DNA of 6,028 nt from Verrucomicrobiota bacterium. GTDB lineage: Bacteria > Verrucomicrobiota > Verrucomicrobiia > Limisphaerales > UBA1100. Both the position numbers and the translations under genes were made by a program. Location: positions 1 to 6,028 of the forward strand of contig DQLO01000280.1 in NCBI GenBank assembly GCA_015660155.1, read 5' to 3'. A model generated the notes under the pieces. It saw nothing but the letters and a program-made list of their open reading frames with translations, did no database searches and had not been told where the DNA came from. Below, piece by piece: positions 1 through 5,480 of the stretch (positions are counted from its first letter, which is position 1; each line of letters starts with the position of its first letter).

Positions 1-608
1 AGCATAGCCCCAATGGGGTGTTTTTTGAAGAAGGCTTTGAGTTGTGTTTCTGTTTCGGCCAATTCCTTGGCGGTGATGGGAAAGGGCGCGAAGTGGCCGA
101 ATTTGCTGAGTTGTTTTTTGAAGGGATTGCGGAAATGTTCGCGGTGGGTGGCGGTGAGGGCGCCGTAGCCTAGGCCGTGGTAGGCGCCTTCAAAGGCAAT
201 AACCCCCTTTTTGCCGGTGGCGAGCAGAGCGGTCTTTAGTGCGGCTTCGACGGCTTCGAAACCGGAGTTGCAGAAAATAGTTTTGCCGCGGCCGCGTTTC
301 CAGCGTTCGAAGGTGAGTTTGGAAAGTTCACGGGCGAGTTGGCCCTTGAGGGTGTGTGGGTGTACGTCGCCCATGGCGTGAGGGAGCTTTGCGAGTTGGG
401 CCTGTGCGGCCTTGGTGACGCGCGGGTTGGCGTGGCCGGTGGTGGCAACGGCGAAAGCAGCGGTGAGGTCGAGATACTTTTTGCCATCGATAGACCACAC
501 GTGCACACCCTTGGCGCGATCCCACACGATCGGCCACGAGCTGTCCTCTGCAAGGTGGGTAACGTTGCGACTTTCGTAGTCGCGCAGGAGTTGGAGGTGG
601 GGGTTCAT
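1..608 (-). CDS. Class III (PLP-dependent) aminotransferase, N-terminal part; 3' end off the window
   Basis: The minus strand encodes the first 202 residues of a fold-type I, class III aminotransferase, a family that moves an amino group between an amine or amino acid donor and a keto acid or aldehyde using pyridoxal phosphate. Seen: a GVHVWSIDGKKYLDL stretch (about residues 34-48), typical of the N-terminal domain; GHANPRV at 58-64; NSGFEAVEAALKTA at 114-127, matching the family's SGxEAVExAxKxA phosphate-binding loop with Phe in the usual Ala/Ser position; and the FEGAYHG motif at 139-145, whose Tyr-His-Gly lies near the cofactor. The cofactor-binding lysine would be past the left edge. The ATG shares one base with the queE stop codon (TAATG), with an AAAAGG sequence six bases upstream, so translation is probably coupled to queE. 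The substrate cannot be assigned; ornithine, GABA and glutamate-semialdehyde type relatives are all possible. Confidence 0.88.
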   Translation of the reverse strand, partial: MNPHLQLLRDYESRNVTHLAEDSSWPIVWDRAKGVHVWSIDGKKYLDLTAAFAVATTGHANPRVTKAAQAQLAKLPHAMGDVHPHTLKGQLARELSKLTFERWKRGRGKTIFCNSGFEAVEAALKTALLATGKKGVIAFEGAYHGLGYGALTATHREHFRNPFKKQLSKFGHFAPFPITAKELAETETQLKAFFKKHPIGAM

Positions 609-1327
609 TAAACGCCTTTTTGCTCCGGGGGCCAAATATGTTTGTGTTGTTGGAGCTGGAAGCGGACGGGGAGGCGGTCGTCGATGATGGCTTCGGCGAG
701 TTGGCGGCGGGTGATGGGGGTGTGGTCGGCGGGTACGGGTTTGAGGGATTCGTCTTGCTGTTTGGCGGTGAGCGGGTTGACCCACGAGAAAAGCACTTCG
801 CCCACTTCGCAAAGGCCATGGATTTTTTGGAGTTGCGCCTTGGCCCATTCGTAATCTTCGCGGGTTCCGATGACGCATTTAACTTCGTCGGTGGGGCGGA
901 GGTTTGTGAAATTGCTTTCGAGGTTCCTTTCGTGTTCGCCGCTACTGGGGCATTTGAGATCCACAACGCGATGGACGCGAGGATCGATAGCGGCGAGGTC
1001 GTGTGCACCGCTGGTTTCGAGGAGCACGGTGAAGCCGGCGTCGCAGAGGGCGGTCATTAGTGCGGGAGTTTCCTTTTGCAGAAGCGGCTCACCGCCGGTG
1101 AGTTCCACAAGCGGAGGTTCTGGATAGCCTTCAGCTTGGGCGGCGATTTCGTTTTGGATGGCGGCGAGCGTCATTGTTTCACCGCCGGTGAAGGCATAAG
1201 CGGTGTCGCAGTAGGAACAGCGAAGGTCGCAGCCGGTGAGCCGCACGAAGACACACGGCCGGCCGGCGAAAGTGCTTTCGCCCTGCAAGCTGAGGTAAAT
1301 TTCATGGACGCGCAGTGTGCCGCTCAC
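608..1327 (-). CDS. queE: 7-carboxy-7-deazaguanine synthase QueE (radical SAM)
   Basis: This 239-residue protein matches QueE, the cytoplasmic radical SAM enzyme that rearranges 6-carboxy-5,6,7,8-tetrahydropterin to 7-carboxy-7-deazaguanine on the route to preQ0 and queuosine. Seen: the N-terminal IYLSLQGES motif (10-18); RPCVFVRLTGCDLRCSYCDT at about 23-42 with the cluster-binding CX3CX2C at Cys33, Cys37 and Cys40; the SAM-binding TGGEPLLQ at 77-84; a VVDLKCPSSGE motif near 130; and the family's C-terminal RFQLQQHKHIW. Length is normal for the family. The start is GTG at 1325-1327, the only usual start codon between the upstream in-frame TGA and the conserved N terminus. It has no Shine-Dalgarno sequence, but a good promoter ends six bases upstream. 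The stop overlaps the aminotransferase start. No queC, queD or folE is visible, so the rest of the pathway must lie elsewhere. Confidence 0.95.
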   Translation of the reverse strand: MSGTLRVHEIYLSLQGESTFAGRPCVFVRLTGCDLRCSYCDTAYAFTGGETMTLAAIQNEIAAQAEGYPEPPLVELTGGEPLLQKETPALMTALCDAGFTVLLETSGAHDLAAIDPRVHRVVDLKCPSSGEHERNLESNFTNLRPTDEVKCVIGTREDYEWAKAQLQKIHGLCEVGEVLFSWVNPLTAKQQDESLKPVPADHTPITRRQLAEAIIDDRLPVRFQLQQHKHIWPPEQKGV

Positions 1328-1333
1328 GGGGGG

Positions 1334-1362
1334 GTTATAGCGGCGGACGTGTCATCGGCCAA
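1334..1362 (-). promoter_or_regulatory. Predicted sigma70-type promoter of queE, leaderless configuration
   Basis: On the minus strand, TTGGCC (1362-1357), a 17-base spacer and TATAAC (1339-1334) form a recognisable -35/-10 pair. Only six bases separate the -10 from the GTG start at 1327, so transcription would begin at or within a base or two of the start codon. Prediction from sequence only. Confidence 0.55.
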
Positions 1363-1375
1363 GATTTCCATTGGC
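1358..1375. repeat. Inverted repeat GCCAA-N8-TTGGC between divergent genes
   Basis: Perfect five-base arms at 1358-1362 and 1371-1375 are separated by eight bases, and lie centrally between queE and the Rrf2 gene. The arms coincide with the predicted -35 boxes of the two divergent promoters, so the symmetry could simply come from two facing -35 elements. It could also be an operator for the neighbouring regulator. The two cannot be separated from sequence alone. Confidence 0.4.
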
Positions 1376-1399
1376 GCGGGTCACCTTGTGTCATAGGTT
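1371..1399 (+). promoter_or_regulatory. Possible promoter of the Rrf2 regulator gene
   Basis: TTGGCG (1371-1376), a 17-base spacer and TAGGTT (1394-1399) give a -35/-10 pair that ends six bases before the ATG at 1406. The -10 is poor (three of six consensus bases). An overlapping alternative, CATAGG at 1392-1397 preceded by an extended TGT, scores no better. As with queE, the spacing would give a leaderless or nearly leaderless transcript. Confidence 0.35.
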
Positions 1400-1405
1400 T
1401 GGCAC

Positions 1406-1825
1406 ATGAAACTTTCGGTCAAAACCGATTACGCAGCGCGCGCCGTGCTCTCGCTGGCGTCGTTGCCGCGCGAGGGGCCGGCCCGTAAGGTGGAGGAACT
1501 TGCCGAGACGGTGGGGACTTCCGCCAATTATCTCGTGCAAATTCTCATTGAGCTGAAAGGCGCGGGTTTGGTGGATAGCGTGCGCGGCAAACATGGAGGT
1601 TATCGGCTGGCGAAAGCGCCTGAGGAAATCACACTCGGTATGGTGTGGCGCGCGTCGGAGGGATCGATTTTGGATGTGCCGGCGATTGTGGATGATGATT
1701 GCCCGGCGGGCCTGCGCGAGGCGTGGAAGAGTGCGAGCGCGTCGCTCACCGAATCGGCCGACCAAGTCACCTTCGCGCAAATCCTCGAGGCCAGCGGGCG
1801 CGACCGCGAGATGTACTATATATAG
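1406..1825 (+). CDS. Rrf2-family transcriptional regulator lacking the Fe-S cysteines
   Basis: This 139-residue protein is an Rrf2-family winged-helix DNA-binding regulator (relatives include IscR, NsrR, RsrR and CymR). Seen: the family N terminus MKLSVKTDYAARAVLSLA; a helix-turn-helix at about residues 28-55 (VEELAETVGTSANYLVQI followed by LKGAGLV); and the wing signature VRGKHGGYRLA at 59-69. IscR and NsrR bind an Fe-S cluster through three cysteines in the region of residues 90-105. This protein has one cysteine in total, Cys99, so such a cluster is not expected and it resembles the cluster-free CymR type. It starts at ATG 1406 with no Shine-Dalgarno sequence. It is divergent from queE and ends 12 bases from the convergent small gene. 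Autoregulation is common in the family; its targets and effector are not known from this sequence. Confidence 0.92.
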   Translation: MKLSVKTDYAARAVLSLASLPREGPARKVEELAETVGTSANYLVQILIELKGAGLVDSVRGKHGGYRLAKAPEEITLGMVWRASEGSILDVPAIVDDDCPAGLREAWKSASASLTESADQVTFAQILEASGRDREMYYI

Positions 1826-1826
1826 T
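1815..1826. repeat. 12-bp perfect palindrome ACTATATATAGT over a stop codon
   Basis: A perfect AT-rich palindrome covers the last codons and TAG stop of the Rrf2 gene. It stands out in GC-rich surroundings. It is followed at once by a weak GC hairpin (TAGTGC/GCGCTA, 1823-1828 with 1835-1840, one T-G wobble) that joins the two convergent stop codons. There is no following U-run on the plus strand, so a standard intrinsic terminator is not supported. Confidence 0.35.
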
Positions 1827-1837
1827 GCGCGCGGGCG

Positions 1838-2056
1838 CTAGTCGTTGTTGCGCACCTTGCCGGTCCCTTTAGTGTTCATCGTGGCGTCGTTGGGATTTTC
1901 TTCGCACATTATTTGGTGCATCCCAAGATTCACCACCGTTTTGCCGCAATATTCGCAAATTTTATCGCTGGATTGTTTGGTGATGAGCACCACTCCGCCG
2001 ATCACCAAGATTGCAGTCACCGCGAGCGTGATTCCGAATTTTGTTTTTTTATCCAT
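1838..2056 (-). CDS. Small single-pass membrane protein with C2HC zinc-finger-like motif
   Basis: I do not recognise this 72-residue protein as a named family. Seen: a charged N terminus (MDKKTK), one hydrophobic membrane segment at about residues 8-26, then a soluble tail carrying Cys34-X2-Cys37-X9-His47-X3-Cys51, the spacing of a compact C2HC zinc finger, and a polar charged end. The lysines before the segment favour an N-in, C-out orientation, though Lys27 after it weakens this. The gene is real on several grounds: a full AGGAGG Shine-Dalgarno eight bases before the ATG, the clear domain layout, and neat fitting between its neighbours. It lies 67 bases downstream of the thioredoxin-like gene on the same strand and may be co-transcribed with it, or use its own promoter. 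Metal binding is inferred from the ligand spacing; a redox role for the cysteines is an alternative. Confidence 0.85.
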   Translation of the reverse strand: MDKKTKFGITLAVTAILVIGGVVLITKQSSDKICEYCGKTVVNLGMHQIMCEENPNDATMNTKGTGKVRNND

Positions 2057-2064
2057 ACTGTTTT

Positions 2065-2070
2065 CCTCCT
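2065..2070 (-). promoter_or_regulatory. Strong Shine-Dalgarno AGGAGG of the 72-residue membrane protein gene
   Basis: The minus strand reads AGGAGG at 2070-2065, eight bases before the ATG at 2056. It is the only full-strength ribosome binding site in the window. It fixes the start codon of this small gene and is a main reason for calling it real. Confidence 0.85.
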
Positions 2071-2077
2071 GTGCAGC

Positions 2078-2106
2078 ACACTACCACAAAAACGGTTCAC
2101 GGACAA
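2078..2106 (-). promoter_or_regulatory. Possible promoter of the small membrane protein gene
   Basis: On the minus strand, TTGTCC (2106-2101), a 17-base spacer and TAGTGT (2083-2078) make a weak -35/-10 pair in the 67-base gap after the thioredoxin-like gene. A transcript from here would have a leader of roughly 15 bases that includes the AGGAGG site. No terminator was seen between the two genes, so read-through is equally possible. Confidence 0.3.
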
Positions 2107-2123
2107 TTTGATTTCTGTAAAAC

Positions 2124-4367
2124 CTAGTCCGATTCAGGCTTTTCCGGTGTTTCTGGCGCTTTTTCCTGTTCTTGCAGTAAATCAATGGAAGTGGGCGGTG
2201 CTGGTTGGAGATATTTTTGAATCTCCGCCATCACGTGCGTGGGTTGTTTGCACTCGCGGCCGGAGCAAATGTAGGCGTCGGGGCCATCCTTTCCCGGCTT
2301 GAGTGTCTTGGCGAATTCCTCCACTGGGCCGATGTTGCCCAGCACGATGCGGTTCGGCTGATATTGGCCGTGGACCGCGTGCAGGATTTTTTGTGTGGCG
2401 GCATCGCCGGGCGCGCCGGCCACCACCACGCGGTAGGGTTCGTGCAGATAAAAATCCAGCGCCATCATTAGGTAAGGCACGCCGCGCGCGCCGCGATCCA
2501 GATTGAGCGCGAACAATTTGAGCGTCGCTCCCGCTTTGTCGCGGTACACTTTTTTCTCCGTCATCTTGTGCAGCTTGAGAAATGCCAGCGCCGCCACGGA
2601 ATTAGACGAGGGCATCGCGCCGTCGTAATCTTCCTTGGCACGCACGATGAGGTCGGCGCTGCCGGCGCTTTGGAAGAACCCTCCGTTTTCTTTATCATAA
2701 AACAACTCAATCATTCGGTCGGCCAAAGCAATCGCTTGCGAGAGATGCTCGGGCTTGAGCGTGGCTTCGTAAAGATGCAGCGTGCCGTCGAGTTGAAACG
2801 CGTAAGCGTCGAGCAACTGCACCGAGTCGCGTGCGCCATCGCGCCAGCGGTGATACATCGTTTTGGTTTTGGCATCCCAAAAAGTTTTGAGGATGAAGGC
2901 GTTGTTGGCTTCGGCCATTTTCAAATACGCCGCATCGCCGAGCACCGCGTACGCGCGAGCCACGGCGCCGAGCATGAGGCCGTTCCAACTGGAAAGGATT
3001 TTGTCATCCAAATGCGGGCGGATGCGTTTGTCGCGCACGGCGTCCATTTTTTTGCGGGCGGAAGTGAGCAGCACTTTGTCGGCCTCGGTGAGGTTGGGAT
3101 CCACAATGCTTAGCACGTTGAGATTTTTCAGCGGCTCGGGATGGCTGTGGTCTTCGAAATTGCCGTGCTCGGTGATGCCATAATGACGTGTGATGAGCGC
3201 GGACTCCTCGGCGTTTAGGATTTTTTCCAGCTCGGCTTGGGTCCAGCAATAAAATTTGCCTTCCTGTCCTTCGCTGTCCGCATCCTCAGCGGAATACCAT
3301 CCGCCCCCTTTGTGCGTCATGTCGCGTGCGAGATAGCGGAGGATGTCGCGCACCACGGCGGCGTGCTGTTCGTCGCCGCTTACTAAATAGGCATCGAGAT
3401 ACAGATGAATGAGCTGGGCGTTGTCGTAGAGCATTTTCTCGAAATGCGGCACCAACCATTTTTCATCCACCGAATAGCGGGAAAAACCGCCGCCGAGTTG
3501 ATCGTACATTCCACCGGCCGCCATGCGTTCGCAGGTGTGGGTGACCATCCGGATGCCATCGGCATCGTCCGCCCGCGCCGATTGCCACAGCACAAACGCC
3601 GGTTCGCTGGGACGGGGAAATTTCGGCTTATCGCCAAACCCACCGAAGCGCGGATCATAGGTGGCTTTGATTTGCGCAAGGCCGTTGGTGAGCAGGGCGT
3701 AGTTGAGCTTGGCATTGGGATCCGGTTTTCGGGCGCTGGCTTCGGCCAAGCCCTTTGCCATGTTGAGGGCGTCTTTTTCGATGAGAGGCCGTTTCTCTGC
3801 ATCGTTCCAAAGCTCGTTCACGCGGCTGCAGAGGGACATGAAATCCCGCTTGGGAAAATATGTGCCGCCAAAGAATGGGTTTTTTTCCGGCGTAAGAAAT
3901 ACACTCATCGGCCAACCGCCGCCGCCGGTGGTGGCTTGCACGAAGGACATATAAATTTTATCTACATCCGGCCGTTCCTCACGGTCGAGCTTGATGCACA
4001 CGAAATGTTTGTTGAGCAGCGCGCCGACTTCTTCGTCCTCAAAACTTTCGCGCTCCATCACGTGGCACCAATGGCAAGTGGAGTAGCCGATGGACAGGAA
4101 GATCGGCTTGCCCTCTTTTTTGGCTTTGGCAAAAGCTTCCTCGCCCCACGGAAACCAGTCCACCGGATTGTGCGCGTGCTGGAGAAGGTACGGCGATTTT
4201 TCCTTGGCGAGTCGATTGGTGTGGGTTGTTGAGTTGAGTTTCACAATTTTGCCGGGCGAAGACTTAGGGATGACAGGAGCAGAACCTCCGGGGTTTCCCG
4301 ATTGGCCGCAACCCAAAGTAAACAGGGCTGCCAACAAACAGGAATTCAAAAGTATTGATGCGCGCAT
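2124..4367 (-). CDS. DUF255 thioredoxin-fold protein (YyaL/SPATA20 family), probable lipoprotein
   Basis: A 747-residue protein of the family that includes Bacillus YyaL and animal SPATA20, in which an N-terminal thioredoxin-like domain precedes an (alpha/alpha)6-barrel region resembling six-hairpin glycosidases. The biochemical function of the family is not settled. Seen: the signature [20 protein letters not shown] (51-70), then [17 protein letters not shown] with a CxxC pair at Cys98 and Cys101, [14 protein letters not shown] and [12 protein letters not shown], the barrel repeats (for example [16 protein letters not shown]), and the late Cys701/Cys706 pair followed by Pro. Residues 1-20 are a hydrophobic signal ending TLGC, a rough lipobox with Cys20, followed by a Gly/Ser/Pro-rich linker. 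The frame stays open to 5021, but that extension is antisense to gmd and lacks family homology, so ATG 4367 is chosen. The tail (about 720-747) is acidic and proline-rich. Confidence 0.93.
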   Translation of the reverse strand: MRASILLNSCLLAALFTLGCGQSGNPGGSAPVIPKSSPGKIVKLNSTTHTNRLAKEKSPYLLQHAHNPVDWFPWGEEAFAKAKKEGKPIFLSIGYSTCHWCHVMERESFEDEEVGALLNKHFVCIKLDREERPDVDKIYMSFVQATTGGGGWPMSVFLTPEKNPFFGGTYFPKRDFMSLCSRVNELWNDAEKRPLIEKDALNMAKGLAEASARKPDPNAKLNYALLTNGLAQIKATYDPRFGGFGDKPKFPRPSEPAFVLWQSARADDADGIRMVTHTCERMAAGGMYDQLGGGFSRYSVDEKWLVPHFEKMLYDNAQLIHLYLDAYLVSGDEQHAAVVRDILRYLARDMTHKGGGWYSAEDADSEGQEGKFYCWTQAELEKILNAEESALITRHYGITEHGNFEDHSHPEPLKNLNVLSIVDPNLTEADKVLLTSARKKMDAVRDKRIRPHLDDKILSSWNGLMLGAVARAYAVLGDAAYLKMAEANNAFILKTFWDAKTKTMYHRWRDGARDSVQLLDAYAFQLDGTLHLYEATLKPEHLSQAIALADRMIELFYDKENGGFFQSAGSADLIVRAKEDYDGAMPSSNSVAALAFLKLHKMTEKKVYRDKAGATLKLFALNLDRGARGVPYLMMALDFYLHEPYRVVVAGAPGDAATQKILHAVHGQYQPNRIVLGNIGPVEEFAKTLKPGKDGPDAYICSGRECKQPTHVMAEIQKYLQPAPPTSIDLLQEQEKAPETPEKPESD

Positions 4368-4373
4368 CAGCGC

Positions 4374-4401
4374 AGTATGCAGCAACGCGCTTCCAGTGCA
4401 A
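4374..4401 (-). promoter_or_regulatory. Possible promoter of the DUF255 gene, -10 six bases from ATG
   Basis: On the minus strand, CATACT (4379-4374; four of six consensus bases) lies six bases before the ATG at 4367. A weak TTGCAC (4401-4396) sits 16 bases upstream of it. The spacing copies that of queE and would give a leaderless message; no Shine-Dalgarno sequence is present. Confidence 0.35.
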
Positions 4402-4452
4402 GCCGCGAGGGTGGTTTGCAAATTGGCTTGCCAACCCGCGCCCGCTCGCGGC
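4402..4452. repeat. Nested inverted repeats in the divergent gap before gmd
   Basis: Three nested symmetric elements lie in the 99-bp gap between the DUF255 gene and gmd. The outer arms GCCGCGAG (4402-4409) and CTCGCGGC (4445-4452) are perfect eight-base complements. Inside are the palindromes TTTGCAAA (4415-4422) and TTGGCTTGCCAA (4423-4434, five-base arms around TT). A GGGT/ACCC pair (4409-4412 with 4434-4437) could extend an inner stem. The block could be an operator or an RNA hairpin in the gmd leader; the second outer arm ends 14 bases before the gmd start. No good promoter for gmd could be picked out here. Confidence 0.55.
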
Positions 4453-4466
4453 ACGTTCACAGCCGC

Positions 4467-5480
4467 ATGGCAAAAACCGCGCTCATCACCGGCATCACCG
4501 GACAAGACGGCTCCTATCTGGCTGAGTTGCTTTTGGAAAAAGGCTACGAAGTTCACGGCATCATTCGCCGCGCCAGCACGTTTAATACCGGGCGGTTGGA
4601 TGCAATTTATCAGGATCCGCACGTGGAGGATAACCGCCTGAAGCTGCACTACGGCGATCTCAGCGACGCCAGCGGAATGGCGCGGCTCATCAGCAAAATC
4701 GAGCCGGCGGAGGTTTACAATCTCGCCGCACAAAGCCACGTGCGCGTGAGCTTCGATGCGCCCGAGTACACCACCGACATCACCGCCACCGGCACCGTGC
4801 GCCTGCTCGAAGCCATTCGCGAGGTGGGCATCAAACCGCGTTTTTATCAGGCCTCCTCCAGCGAAATGTTTGGCAAAGTGCAGGAGGTGCCGCAGACGGA
4901 AACCACGCCGTTTTATCCGCGCAGTCCGTACGGTTGCGCGAAGGTGTATTCGTTTTGGGTGACGGTGAATTATCGCGAATCCTACGGGATGCACGCGAGC
5001 AACGGCATTCTTTTCAATCACGAATCACCGCGGCGTGGCGAAACATTTGTGACGCGCAAAATCACCCGCGCCGTCGCCCGCATCAAGGCCGGTTTGCAGG
5101 ACAAACTTTACCTCGGCAACCTCGATGCCAAACGCGACTGGGGTTACGCCAAGGAATACGTCGACGCGATGTGGCGGATGCTGCAACAGGATGAGCCAGA
5201 CGATTACGTGGTGGCCACCGGCGAGACGCGCACCATTCGGGAGTTTCTCGAAGTCGCCTTCGAGCGCGTGGATTTGAATTGGGAAGGCTACGTGGAAATT
5301 GATCCGCGCTACTATCGCCCCGCCGAGGTGGAATTGCTCGTGGGCGATCCCACGAAGGCCAAGGAGAAACTCGGCTGGGAAGCCCAAGTGAAATTCGCCG
5401 AACTGGCCAAGCTAATGGTCGACGCCGACGTGCAACTGCTGGCCGATCAACGCGCCGGCAAACTCGTGGAACGCGAATGA
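4467..5480 (+). CDS. gmd: GDP-mannose 4,6-dehydratase
   Basis: A 337-residue extended short-chain dehydrogenase that converts GDP-D-mannose to GDP-4-keto-6-deoxy-D-mannose with NADP, the branch point to GDP-L-fucose, GDP-D-rhamnose, GDP-perosamine and similar sugars. Seen: the Rossmann loop [19 protein letters not shown] (Gly9, Gly12, Gly15); the NADP-type RRAST (34-38); HYGDLSD (61-67); [12 protein letters not shown] (85-96); QASSSEMFG (128-136), where Ser131 replaces the common catalytic Thr; Glu133, Tyr155 and Lys159 completing the active site; and late family motifs [28 protein letters not shown] and [23 protein letters not shown]. Length is slightly short but complete. The frame is open back to an ATG at 4377, but those 30 residues are not family-like, so ATG 4467 is used. 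No Shine-Dalgarno sequence is seen. Its TGA overlaps the next start as ATGA. Confidence 0.95.
   Translation: MAKTALITGITGQDGSYLAELLLEKGYEVHGIIRRASTFNTGRLDAIYQDPHVEDNRLKLHYGDLSDASGMARLISKIEPAEVYNLAAQSHVRVSFDAPEYTTDITATGTVRLLEAIREVGIKPRFYQASSSEMFGKVQEVPQTETTPFYPRSPYGCAKVYSFWVTVNYRESYGMHASNGILFNHESPRRGETFVTRKITRAVARIKAGLQDKLYLGNLDAKRDWGYAKEYVDAMWRMLQQDEPDDYVVATGETRTIREFLEVAFERVDLNWEGYVEIDPRYYRPAEVELLVGDPTKAKEKLGWEAQVKFAELAKLMVDADVQLLADQRAGKLVERE
4527..4552 (+). repeat. 26-base exact direct repeat, copy 1 (within gmd)
   Basis: These 26 bases recur exactly at 5540-5565 in the second dehydratase gene. They encode the LLLEKGYEV stretch just after the nucleotide-binding loop. A second exact match of 17 bases, ATCACCGGCATCACCGG, occurs at 4485-4501 and 5498-5514. 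Together they show that the two genes arose by duplication or have exchanged sequence here. Confidence 0.85.

Noticed and set aside
328..1008. Long minus-strand open frame over queE and the aminotransferase
   Set aside because: It is a frame-shifted shadow with low-complexity Pro/Ser/Thr composition; the two real genes are clear in other frames.
1823..1840. Intrinsic terminator between the Rrf2 gene and the small gene
   Set aside because: The hairpin is short with a wobble pair and lacks a U-run on the plus strand; not enough for a terminator call.
1913..2302. Plus-strand open frame across the small gene and the end of the DUF255 gene
   Set aside because: It is antisense to two supported genes and has no start signal or domain.
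3405..4232. 275-codon plus-strand open frame inside the DUF255 gene
   Set aside because: It is antisense to a strongly conserved coding region and shows no recognisable domain.
4377..4466. Upstream ATG extending gmd by 30 residues
   Set aside because: The extension is arginine-rich, unlike GMD N termini, and would run through the nested palindromes; the family start MAKTALITG fits at 4467.
4368..5021. A 218-codon N-terminal extension of the DUF255 protein on the minus strand
   Set aside because: It is antisense to gmd, has no family homology, and the protein has a proper signal-like start at ATG 4367.
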